The position numbers and the translations under genes were made by a program. From the NCBI GenBank assembly GCA_947475525.1, contig CANJMI010000020.1, forward strand, positions 47,177 through 111,176: DNA of 64,000 nucleotides, given 5' to 3'. Below are positions 35,173 to 43,045 of the stretch, piece by piece. Below the pieces are notes generated by a model. The model saw only the letters and a list, made by a program, of their open reading frames with translations, had not been told where the DNA came from and searched no databases. The DNA comes from Polyangiaceae bacterium (GTDB taxonomy: Bacteria > Myxococcota_A > Polyangia > Polyangiales > Polyangiaceae). Each line of letters starts with the position of its first letter. Position 1 is the stretch's first letter.

Positions 35173-35994
35173 ATGGTTTCCGCGCGCAGTGAGCTTCCGC
35201 ACCTGATTGGCGTGATCCACCTGCAGGCGTTGCCCGGGAGCGCGCGGTACGCGGGTAGCCTCGCGCGGATCCTCGATGCAGCGTCGCGCGATACCGAAGC
35301 GCTCGTGTCCGCGGGATTCGACGGTATTCTCGTCGAGAACTTCGGCGATGCGCCATTCACACGCGGCTCCGTTGGTCCCGAGACCGTGGCGGCGATGACG
35401 ACCGCGGTACGCCGAGTCCGCGGCATCGCGCCGACAATCCCGGTCGGTGTCAACGTCCTGCGCAACGACGCACGTGCGGCGCTCGCGGTGGCGATGGCGA
35501 CGGAAGCGACGATGGTGCGCATCAACGTGCACATGGGTGCACGCGTCACCGACCAAGGGATTATCGAAGGCGAAGCCCACGAAACATTGCGGTACCGGCG
35601 AGCGATCGGGGCCGATTCGGTGCGACTCTTGTGCGACGTCGCCGTCAAGCACTCCGCTCCCGTCGCGGCGCGCCCGATCGCCGAAGAGGCGAAAGAGCTC
35701 GTGTCACGAGGTCTCGCCGACGCGGTGCTCGTCACCGGTTCGGGTACCGGCTCGGCCGTCGACGCGCGCGAGCTCTCGCAAGTCCTCGGCGCGGTGGCCG
35801 ACAGCGACGCCGGCGGGGCACCCGTGTTCATCGCGAGCGGCGCGACGTTCGACAACCTCTCGAAGTACCGCGAAGCCTACGGTGCGATCGTCGGCAGTGC
35901 CCTCCGCGTGAGTGGCTGCGCGGGTGATCCAATCGACGCCAAGCTCGCCCGCGCATTCGCGACGGCATGGGGCCGCATGCGACGCGGCAAGTAG
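35173..35994 (+). CDS. btpA: BtpA/SgcQ family TIM-barrel protein
   Basis: 273 aa. BtpA was named for a role in photosystem I accumulation in cyanobacteria, but most members, including SgcQ, are in non-photosynthetic bacteria and have no proven reaction. Motifs: GVIHLQALPGSA, GFDGILVENFGDAPF, VGVNVLRND, FIRINVHMGA-like MVRINVHMGA, and VTGSGTG for phosphate binding near the C-terminus. ATG 35173 with AAGGAA 7 bases upstream. It follows the T2SS operon by 81 bp and is convergent with ccmE. Role here unknown. Confidence 0.88.
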   Translation: MVSARSELPHLIGVIHLQALPGSARYAGSLARILDAASRDTEALVSAGFDGILVENFGDAPFTRGSVGPETVAAMTTAVRRVRGIAPTIPVGVNVLRNDARAALAVAMATEATMVRINVHMGARVTDQGIIEGEAHETLRYRRAIGADSVRLLCDVAVKHSAPVAARPIAEEAKELVSRGLADAVLVTGSGTGSAVDARELSQVLGAVADSDAGGAPVFIASGATFDNLSKYREAYGAIVGSALRVSGCAGDPIDAKLARAFATAWGRMRRGK

Positions 35995-36011
35995 CGACGA
36001 GCGCAACGGCG

Positions 36012-36623
36012 TCAGATCGAGTCGGGTTCAGCCGAGCCGGCGGGCGTGCCCATCTTGTGCGTCTTCGGATCGTATTTCGAGGAGCACTTCGCGAGAAGCA
36101 GGCTCGCCTCGAAGTGTCCGCCTTCGACGAGCTTGCCTTCAGCCGTCACTGCCACGCCGCCCTGCGGCACGTCGCGGAAGGTGTCGGGAATCACGCATTG
36201 CGGGTAACGAATCTCGAGGTCCTTGCCATCGCCGCGCAGCTTGAAGCGGTACTCACACGGCTTGTCCCGACGCGACAGCGTGCCCGGAATGAGCTCGCCT
36301 TCGATGCGCACCCGATGCCCCACCGAGGCGCGGTCGGCGAGCAGCTTGTCGACCGGCATCGAGTAGACCGCCGCGTCTTTGAAACCGAACATGAACAAGC
36401 AAACCAGCCCTGCGGCCATCACGAGGAGGGTGAGCAAGAGTCCCCAACTGCCCTTTTTACGGGGAGAAACGTGCACTCCTGTGTGCGAGGCTCCCGCTTG
36501 CGCGAGCGCCGGCCCGGGAACGACCATGCCATCCGCGGCGCCACGGGGCGCGTCATCGTCGCCGAGGCCTGCAGCCTCCGCGAGCTCGTCATCCAACCCG
36601 TCTCGTCGCGAAATGTTGCCCAT
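36012..36623 (-). CDS. ccmE: Heme chaperone CcmE, CXXXY type
   Basis: 203 aa. CcmE holds heme covalently in the periplasm and passes it to apocytochrome c. One membrane helix (about 58-80), then an OB-fold domain with VGHRVRIEGELIPGTL. At the heme-attachment position the protein has Cys180 (LLAKCSSKYDP) with Tyr184, i.e. CXXXY instead of the enterobacterial HXXXY; such a variant is known from Desulfovibrio, archaea and some Gram-positives. The N-terminal 57 residues are acidic and longer than usual. No other ccm gene lies in the window. Confidence 0.85.
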   Translation of the reverse strand: MGNISRRDGLDDELAEAAGLGDDDAPRGAADGMVVPGPALAQAGASHTGVHVSPRKKGSWGLLLTLLVMAAGLVCLFMFGFKDAAVYSMPVDKLLADRASVGHRVRIEGELIPGTLSRRDKPCEYRFKLRGDGKDLEIRYPQCVIPDTFRDVPQGGVAVTAEGKLVEGGHFEASLLLAKCSSKYDPKTHKMGTPAGSAEPDSI

Positions 36624-36640
36624 ATCGTATGCTCCGGACG

Positions 36641-36669
36641 AGTTTAGCCCGGTCCCGAGCGCTGGTCGA
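36641..36669 (-). promoter_or_regulatory. Candidate promoter of ccmE
   Basis: On the minus strand TCGACC (36669-36664, 4 of 6 to TTGACA), a 17-base spacer and TAAACT (36646-36641). The predicted start point leaves a leader of about 11 bases before ATG 36623. Confidence 0.35.
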
Positions 36670-36685
36670 GGTTCGGAGACATCTC

Positions 36686-39600
36686 ATGAGCGTCCGTCGC
36701 ATGCGTCCTTGGTTCTATTTTCGTTCGTTGCTCTGCGGAGCCCTTGGCTGCAGCGCCGCGGGTGCAGAGCCGCGTGGGCCCGGACAAGGGGGTGTTCAAC
36801 GGTCAGCCACGACGACGGCACCTACGCCGAACGCGGGCTTCGACGCGCCGACAAGCGACGTCAGGCGGATTCCGGTCGGCTCCACGACGGCCGTCCCGCT
36901 CGCTTACCGGCTTCTTGCGATCGAGGGTGCGCCGCTGGTCCTGGTGGTGGCCGAGGAAGGCGCGACTGCCCGAAGCCACGTTCGCTCGATCGATGCACAC
37001 GGCTCGCTGTCGCCTATCCGCACGCTCGGACATCGGCACGTCGCCGCTGCGGTTGCGGCTCCCGACCCGCGACTCGTCACCTCGGACGGAAGTTCGTTGC
37101 GCGTCGAAGCGTTGAACCAGAGCGCCCCGGCCGAGCCGCTCCACCTGCGCGCGGATGCAGTGGTCGCACTCGGACATTCTCGCCTCGCTTTCCTCGAGGA
37201 ACGGGACGAGTCATCCGCGGCCAACTCCCCCGTCGCCGCCCCCGCGAAGCGCGAGCGTCCGAAGCGCGAGCATGCAAAAAAACCCGCGCCGATACCATCG
37301 TCGAAGCCGACACCCGTGCGTCTCTGGCTGCACGCGCATTCCGACCTTGGAGGGCTCGCGGGCGCGGTGGATACGGGCGTCGCGTTCGGCCGACCGATGC
37401 CCGGCATGGGGCTCGTCACCGCGGTCGGAACGACCCGTGGCGCACGCGCGCTTTGGTACGAGCCCGACCACCCTCAACGCATGCACGGGCGCTTCGTGCC
37501 ATTCGCCCAATTGATGAGCGCGGAGCTCGACCTCGACGGGAAGCTCCGCGGCACGGCATCTCCGGTCGTAGGCGGACCTCGCGAGTTCGGCTGGATCGAA
37601 GGCCACCTGCGCCCGCGGCTCTTCGGGTCGGGCGATGCCAGCGTGTACGTCGGGCGGCGCGAGACGCCGGTCGGCCGCAGCACCGCGCGAAGCTTCGAAG
37701 CGGTGTCGCTCGGACGGTCAGCGCAGCCGACGGGCACGGATGCCCTCTGGGTCACCGACCCTCGGCGCGCCCTCGTGAATCCGCCGCCCCATGCGAGCGA
37801 GCTTACGTTCTTGGAGCGCATCGTCGCGGCCGCACCTGAGCTTGTCGTGCCCCAAAGCGCGGAAGAGCCCGGTCGCGTCGCGTGGGCGGGGACACGTGGT
37901 TTTTTCCTCGCAAACGGACGTTTGATGAGCGCGGACCGCGTGACCCACGAGGTCGCCGAGCTGCCGCATCCGTTCACCGCGACGCGCGCCACGCTCGCTT
38001 GGAGTGCCGTTGACGGCGACGGCTCGGCTATCGCGGCCGTTGGAGAAACACTGTTCACGGTCGAGCGCGACGGCACCACCCGCGAGCAGTCACTCGGCTC
38101 GATGGCGCAAGCCAGCCACCCGCCGTGGTCGCTCGCGCGGATTGGCGACACGTGGTGGGGCATCGTCCCGACGTCCGTCGACGCGGCTCATCCCGGCGGC
38201 CAACGCGTCGTGCGCATCGACGACGGCCACGAAGCCGCGGGCCTCTCTAAAGGCGCGTTCAGCGGAAGCATGGCGCTCGTCGGAGGCGCCGACGCAGGGC
38301 TCGTCCTTGCGCTCGACGGGGGCGACCTCGTCGTGACGACGCTCGGCGCGGATGGCACGACGGCCGTTCTTTCTCGCCAGCCCGCGCCCGTTCAAGTCGG
38401 CTTTTCTGCCGCCGCGCGGGCGGGAGGCGGCGCTCTCCTCGTCGGCGTCGAGGCTGCCCGGGCACCGGCGGGCATGCACCCGGCTTCCGCGGCGCACGGG
38501 CCCTCGCGCGCGCTCGCCTTTGCGCTCGACGCGACGGGGGCACTCGTACGCGGAGACGTGGTCGCGCTCGAGCTCGCGCCGGGCCGCATCGGGCTCGCGG
38601 CAATGCCGACAGGTGGCGCCGTCGTGTGGGCCGAACCCGACCCGCGAGAGCCTGCTCGAACGCCGCCGGGCGCGGTCTGGTTGGACCTCAACGCCCATGC
38701 CGTCGCACTCGCCGCGTGGCCTGCTGCTCCGACGGACCGAAGCCGCAGTTGCAGCGCCGGTCGCCCGGTTTTTGCTCACATTCCATCGCCACAACCCGGC
38801 CAGTTCCTCGCGCTCACGCTGACGGATGCCTGCGCCGAAACACGGCCGACGTGGACCTCGGACGGGCTCCGCTGGTTCGGCACACGCGAGGCCGGCATCG
38901 ATGCCTCGGTCGAGCGCGTCGATGTCCCGTTCGCGAGGATTGCGGCCCCGGTCGCGCGGTCCACGGCTCGACTCTCCGAAGTGTCAGCGCCCGGGACCGC
39001 ACGCTGCCCACCCGACATGGTGCTCGTGCGAGGGACCCTCTGTGTCGACAGCTTCGAGTCGCAGCTCGTCGACGCCGCAGGACTCGTCCTCTCGCCGTAC
39101 TACGCAACGCAACCCGCGGTCGTCAAGCAAGTGCTCGACGAATGGACCTTTGGTCGTCTCGTCACCGGTGATTTGCACGCGCGCGCGATGCCGCTCCCTC
39201 CCCTCCTTCGCCCCGCTCTCACCCCCGTCGCTCCCGTCGCCACGAGTCGCCCCGGCGTGCTCCCGAACGGCTATCTCTCGGGTGTCATCGCCGATGCCGC
39301 ATGCCGCGCGGGCGGCAAGCGCCTGTGCTCCATCGAGGAATGGACGCTCGCGTGCCGCGGCGAAGATGACCAGGATTTTCCCTATGGAAACGAACACGAA
39401 CAGGGGGCGTGCAACGTCAACCGCTACGCGCATCCTGCCGCCACGCTTCACGGTAATGCGGCACTCGGCCACCTCGATCCACGCCTGAACCTCGTGAAAG
39501 ACGGTGACGAGCGCATGCTGCGACCGACCGGCAGCACGCCGCGCTGCGTGAGCCGCTGGGGCAAAGACGGCATCTACGACATGGTGGGCAACCTCGACGA

Positions 39601-39742
39601 ATGGCTCGACGATGAAGCGGGCTCATTTGCCGGGGGATTTTATGCTAGGAGCACCCGAAGAGGTTGCTCCGCGGTGATCACCGTTCACCCGCGGCGCTAC
39701 TTTGACTACTCGCTCGGGACCCGCTGCTGCCTTACGCCATGA
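36686..39742 (+). CDS. Large exported protein with C-terminal formylglycine-enzyme-like domain
   Basis: 1018 aa. A signal sequence (FYFRSLLCGALGC, possibly a non-canonical lipobox) is followed by about 750 residues of repeated short beta motifs that resemble a beta-propeller (GGADAGLVLALDGGDLVVTTLG and similar). The last 250 residues are a SUMF1/FGE-sulfatase-type domain: CPPDMVLVRGTLCVDSFESQ, GGKRLCSIEEWTLACRG, YDMVGNLDEWLDD, YDYSLGTRCC-like end. In this family many domains are catalytically silent. ATG 36686 has GGAGA 8 bases upstream; ATG 36629 is in frame but lacks a signal. Stop overlaps the acyl-CoA dehydrogenase start. Confidence 0.75.
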   Translation: MSVRRMRPWFYFRSLLCGALGCSAAGAEPRGPGQGGVQRSATTTAPTPNAGFDAPTSDVRRIPVGSTTAVPLAYRLLAIEGAPLVLVVAEEGATARSHVRSIDAHGSLSPIRTLGHRHVAAAVAAPDPRLVTSDGSSLRVEALNQSAPAEPLHLRADAVVALGHSRLAFLEERDESSAANSPVAAPAKRERPKREHAKKPAPIPSSKPTPVRLWLHAHSDLGGLAGAVDTGVAFGRPMPGMGLVTAVGTTRGARALWYEPDHPQRMHGRFVPFAQLMSAELDLDGKLRGTASPVVGGPREFGWIEGHLRPRLFGSGDASVYVGRRETPVGRSTARSFEAVSLGRSAQPTGTDALWVTDPRRALVNPPPHASELTFLERIVAAAPELVVPQSAEEPGRVAWAGTRGFFLANGRLMSADRVTHEVAELPHPFTATRATLAWSAVDGDGSAIAAVGETLFTVERDGTTREQSLGSMAQASHPPWSLARIGDTWWGIVPTSVDAAHPGGQRVVRIDDGHEAAGLSKGAFSGSMALVGGADAGLVLALDGGDLVVTTLGADGTTAVLSRQPAPVQVGFSAAARAGGGALLVGVEAARAPAGMHPASAAHGPSRALAFALDATGALVRGDVVALELAPGRIGLAAMPTGGAVVWAEPDPREPARTPPGAVWLDLNAHAVALAAWPAAPTDRSRSCSAGRPVFAHIPSPQPGQFLALTLTDACAETRPTWTSDGLRWFGTREAGIDASVERVDVPFARIAAPVARSTARLSEVSAPGTARCPPDMVLVRGTLCVDSFESQLVDAAGLVLSPYYATQPAVVKQVLDEWTFGRLVTGDLHARAMPLPPLLRPALTPVAPVATSRPGVLPNGYLSGVIADAACRAGGKRLCSIEEWTLACRGEDDQDFPYGNEHEQGACNVNRYAHPAATLHGNAALGHLDPRLNLVKDGDERMLRPTGSTPRCVSRWGKDGIYDMVGNLDEWLDDEAGSFAGGFYARSTRRGCSAVITVHPRRYFDYSLGTRCCLTP

Positions 39743-40890
39743 ATGCCCATCACGACCTCGAGAACCCCACCGAAGAACACTTCCTCCTTCGCCAGATGGT
39801 GCAGGGCTTCGTGCGCGAGCACGTCGAATCGCAGGCGGAATCGCATGACGCAGAGGGCAAGTTCAACCGGGCCCTTTTCAATCAGTGCGGAGACCTCGGC
39901 CTGCTCGGCCTGACGGTTCCCGCCGAGCTCGGCGGCAGCGGGATGGATTACCTCGGCTCGGTGATCGTTCACCACGAGCTTGCGAAGAGCGACCCCGGCT
40001 TCACGCTCGCGTACCTCGCTCACGCCGTGCTCTTCGTGAACAATTTCTACTTGAGCGCCAACGAGGAGCAGCGCGGCCGCTTTCTCGGCGACGTCATCAG
40101 CGGCAAGAAACTCGGCTGCATGTGCATGACCGAGCCGGGCGCGGGTACCGACGTCCTCGGCATGACGACAACCGCCCGCCGCGACGGCGACCACTACATC
40201 TTGAACGGCCGCAAGGCGATGATCACCAACGCCCCCGAAGCCGACCTTTTCTTCGTCTACGCGAAGGTCGAGGGCCGCGTCACTTCGTTCATCGTCGAGC
40301 GCACCACCCCAGGCATCGCACCGCAACCAAAGACCCCGAAGATGGGCATGCGCGCGAGCCTCCTCGGCGAAGTGATGTTCGACGACTGCCGCATTCCCGC
40401 GACGAACCTCCTCGGCGTGGAAGGCGGCGGAGTCACTCACATGATGCGCAACCTCGAGCTCGAGCGCCTCACCCTCGCAGCGATAAGCCTCGGCATCGCC
40501 GACCGCTGCATCGCGATCATGCTGGGCTACGCAAACGATCGCGAAGCCTTCGGCAAGTCACTCGGCGAGTTCGGGCAAATCCAGCATTATATCGCGAACA
40601 GCTACGCCAAAACCGAAGCCGCGCGTGCCCTCATCTACACGGTGGCGCGTGACTGCGCGCCCGATACGCGAAACCGCGTCGGAACGGATGCCGCGAAACT
40701 CTTCGCCGCGCCCGTTGCCAAAGAAGTGGCCGACCACGCGATGCAGGTGCTCGGCGGCTGGGGCTACTGCACCGAGTACAAGGTCGAGCGCTTCCTCCGC
40801 GACGCGAAGCTCATCGAGATCGGCGGCGGCACGCTCGAAGCGCACGAAAAGAACATGACGAAAGATCTTCTCCGCGCCGCCAAAGGCTGA
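39739..40890 (+). CDS. Acyl-CoA dehydrogenase
   Basis: 383 aa flavoenzyme that oxidises acyl-CoA to trans-2-enoyl-CoA. FAD/substrate motifs CMTEPGAGTDV and YILNGRKAMITNA are present, and GGWGYCTEYKVERFLRDAKLIEIGGGT closes the domain (two joined blocks). The usual catalytic Glu of the C-terminal EGT motif is Gly (IGGGT), but NLELERL earlier carries the Glu used as base in isovaleryl-CoA and long-chain enzymes, so activity is expected, perhaps on branched or long substrates. ATG overlaps the stop of the FGE-like gene, an odd partner for a metabolic enzyme. Confidence 0.9.
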   Translation: MNAHHDLENPTEEHFLLRQMVQGFVREHVESQAESHDAEGKFNRALFNQCGDLGLLGLTVPAELGGSGMDYLGSVIVHHELAKSDPGFTLAYLAHAVLFVNNFYLSANEEQRGRFLGDVISGKKLGCMCMTEPGAGTDVLGMTTTARRDGDHYILNGRKAMITNAPEADLFFVYAKVEGRVTSFIVERTTPGIAPQPKTPKMGMRASLLGEVMFDDCRIPATNLLGVEGGGVTHMMRNLELERLTLAAISLGIADRCIAIMLGYANDREAFGKSLGEFGQIQHYIANSYAKTEAARALIYTVARDCAPDTRNRVGTDAAKLFAAPVAKEVADHAMQVLGGWGYCTEYKVERFLRDAKLIEIGGGTLEAHEKNMTKDLLRAAKG

Positions 40891-40958
40891 ACTCCAGCGT
40901 CAGTCGAAGTGACTTTGCGGGTCGTTCAATCCGCGCGTCTCGAGGGCGCACAGAAGCT

Positions 40959-40978
40959 ACCGGAGACTAGTTTCCGGT
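40959..40978. terminator. Inverted repeat between convergent genes, weak terminator candidate
   Basis: Twenty bases, ACCGGAGACTAGTTTCCGGT, are self-complementary except for one pair, overlapping the stop codon of the minus-strand lipoprotein gene. Placed between convergent genes it could act as a bidirectional terminator, but there is no T run on either side. Confidence 0.3.
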
Positions 40979-41569
40979 CGTCCAGTCAACTGGCGGAGAT
41001 GCCGACCGCGGATCGCCTTCGATGGTGACGGTCTCGAAGCGCTTGTCTCGGACGGGCCGGTTCGACGGCTCCTCGGTCGGGGTCGGCCGCCGAGCCGTCG
41101 CAGCCTCGGGCTTGCCTACGACCGGAACGGTCAGCGTGCGGGCCTCCTCGCCACGTCGGTAATCGATCGACACCGCCGTCGCGACGCCGAGGGTCGTCCA
41201 AGCGGCCCAAAAATCATTGGGAGTCTCGAGCGGCATCGCGTTCACGCGGGTCACCACGTCGCCCGTCCGAAGCTCGCCTCCGGCCCAATCGGCAGGCAGC
41301 TCACGCACGCGCCAGCCGACGAACTTGCCTCCAACGACGACCTCCTCGACCGGCACCCGCTCGAGCACGAAACCAGGCCCTTCGCGTAGCACGTGGTCAA
41401 GGTAAGACCGCCCCACCGCCCCCTTCGGAACCGCGCCATCATTCGCCGTGAGCACCGTTTCGGGCTCGCCGGCCCCGCGCGGCGCAGGCATTTTGGCGTC
41501 GAATAGCGACTCTTTCGCGCAGCCCGCGGCAAGCAGCAACAGCACCGGTAGGATCGATCGCAACGCCAT
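40967..41569 (-). CDS. PDZ-domain lipoprotein
   Basis: 200 aa. Signal peptide with lipobox LAAGC (Cys at about 17), then a PDZ-like domain: FVGWRVRELPADWAGGELRTGDVVTRVNAMPLETPNDFWAAW (continuous block of the domain), followed by a disordered Pro/Thr/Arg-rich tail. The layout resembles GspC PDZ or HtrA PDZ modules without a protease. ATG 41569 is chosen; a GTG directly before it is also possible. A good promoter match ends 6 bases before the ATG. No partner gene; function unknown. Confidence 0.75.
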   Translation of the reverse strand: MALRSILPVLLLLAAGCAKESLFDAKMPAPRGAGEPETVLTANDGAVPKGAVGRSYLDHVLREGPGFVLERVPVEEVVVGGKFVGWRVRELPADWAGGELRTGDVVTRVNAMPLETPNDFWAAWTTLGVATAVSIDYRRGEEARTLTVPVVGKPEAATARRPTPTEEPSNRPVRDKRFETVTIEGDPRSASPPVDWTTGN

Positions 41570-41575
41570 CACGGC

Positions 41576-41604
41576 ACTATGTTCGCCGACGCGCTGGCTG
41601 CCAA
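41576..41604 (-). promoter_or_regulatory. Promoter of the PDZ lipoprotein, predicted leaderless
   Basis: Minus-strand TTGGCA (41604-41599, 5 of 6 to TTGACA), a 17-base spacer, CATAGT (41581-41576). The expected transcription start coincides with the ATG at 41569. Confidence 0.5.
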
Positions 41605-41727
41605 GTTTGCAACGCCTTCGGGCCGGCTACGCCTCGCATCAAAAAAACGCGCCAAGAACGCGGCATGCCTGAAGGACTTCGCGTGTTTCGAGGGATGCTC
41701 CGCGCCAAGGCGATGATGTTTGCGGCG

Positions 41728-41743
41728 TGGCATGGGCTATGCT
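41728..41743 (+). promoter_or_regulatory. Sigma-54-like sequence upstream of the sorted surface protein
   Basis: TGGCATGGGCTATGCT matches the sigma-54 consensus TGGCAYRNNNNTTGCW at all but one defined position. Against it, the start point would fall near 41754, inside the apparent ribosome site AGGAAG (41748-41753). TATGCT in the same element could instead be a sigma-70 -10 box. Confidence 0.25.
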
Positions 41744-41761
41744 CAATAGGAAGCGTTCCGC

Positions 41762-43045
41762 ATGAAGTCTTCGCTCGCGCCAAGTCCCACTTTGCTCCGC
41801 CTTTCCCGGTGTTTGGCTCCCCTCTGGGTCGGAGCCCTCGGGGTGCTCGTTGCACTCTGCGCCTTCCCCGCGACGGCGCTCGCCGTCGTGACCTTGAACG
41901 GCGCGCCAATTCATTCGGGAGCGAACCACCCGAACAACGCGAGCCCGCTTGTGATCAGCGCGGCCGACTGTTCGGGCCAGACCACGTTCACCTTCGCGGT
42001 CACGGGCCTCACGGCACAGAAGACCTTGTCGGTATGGGCGAGCTCGCAAGGTGGAGATTGCACGCAGTCTGCGCAGCGAAATCCAGGCAGTACCCAGACC
42101 TGCTTCCCCATCAAAGCGGCGTATATCCCGGCGTTGCCGCCTTCGGACTCGCTCATCCTCACGTCGAGCGCGATCGTCGGCGGGATCGGGAGCGGCGCCA
42201 CGACGGGAGTCGCGAACTGCACCGACTCGACCGCCGGTGACGCGCCGCGCAAACTCGTACTCTTCTTCCTCGTCGACGAGTCGGCCGGCAACGTCACGGA
42301 CAACGTCACCTACGACATCACCTTCGACTTGCGCGGACCACCCCCGCCAACGAACCTCGCGCCAAGCACCTTCGACGACACAAGCCTGCTCGTGAAGTTT
42401 TGCACGCCGGTCGGAACGGCGGACGTCGCCGGCTACAAAGTTTACTGCGATGCGACAGGGGCAACAGGCACCGTATCGAGTTCCGACAATCCGAGCTGCA
42501 GCAGCACCGACACCACCGCCTCATCGACCGCCGAGACGACGAGCGCCAGCTCCACGAGCGCGACCTCGGGGGCGGGCGGTTCAACCGCGACCAGCGGCGT
42601 CGGCGGCACGTCGAGCAGTTCTTCCGCCTCGAGCAGCGCCTCGAGCAGCGCCTCCGCGTCGTCGACGGCCAGCGGCGGCACGGGCACCTGCGCCTCGACC
42701 GCGCTCGTCGCCGGGGCCGACCCTGCGGGCTTGATCGAATGCGCGACGCTCTCGGGCATCACGGCGGTCTCGGGCAACGCCCCCGGGTACACGGTTGGCG
42801 TGCTCGGCGCGGTAGCGATCGCGGCCTACGACAACGTCGGCAACCTCGGCAACCTGTCTACGATTGTGTGCGGTCAACCCGAAGAAGTGGTCGATTTCTT
42901 CGAGAAATACCGATCAGTTGGCGGCACGGCCGGCAACGGCTGCTACTGCCATGTCGGGCACGACACCTCTTCGAACGTGGGACTTTTCGCCTTCCTCGTC
43001 GGTGCGCTCGCGCTCACCGCTCGACGCGCACGAGGTGCTCGATGA
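41762..43045 (+). CDS. Secreted Ser/Thr-rich protein with MYXO-CTERM-like sorting tail
   Basis: 427 aa. Signal peptide (LWVGALGVLVALCAFPATALA), an Ig-like beta domain (about 40-200) with paired cysteines, a Ser/Thr/Gly/Ala low-complexity stretch at about 240-305, a second small beta domain, and a C-terminal signal of the MYXO-CTERM kind: Cys-rich NGCYCHVGHD, a hydrophobic helix (VGLFAFLVGALALTA) and a basic end RRARGAR. Such tails route proteins to the myxobacterial cell surface. ATG 41762. Its end overlaps the next gene (ATGA), tying it to an outer-membrane barrel. Confidence 0.75.
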   Translation: MKSSLAPSPTLLRLSRCLAPLWVGALGVLVALCAFPATALAVVTLNGAPIHSGANHPNNASPLVISAADCSGQTTFTFAVTGLTAQKTLSVWASSQGGDCTQSAQRNPGSTQTCFPIKAAYIPALPPSDSLILTSSAIVGGIGSGATTGVANCTDSTAGDAPRKLVLFFLVDESAGNVTDNVTYDITFDLRGPPPPTNLAPSTFDDTSLLVKFCTPVGTADVAGYKVYCDATGATGTVSSSDNPSCSSTDTTASSTAETTSASSTSATSGAGGSTATSGVGGTSSSSSASSSASSSASASSTASGGTGTCASTALVAGADPAGLIECATLSGITAVSGNAPGYTVGVLGAVAIAAYDNVGNLGNLSTIVCGQPEEVVDFFEKYRSVGGTAGNGCYCHVGHDTSSNVGLFAFLVGALALTARRARGAR

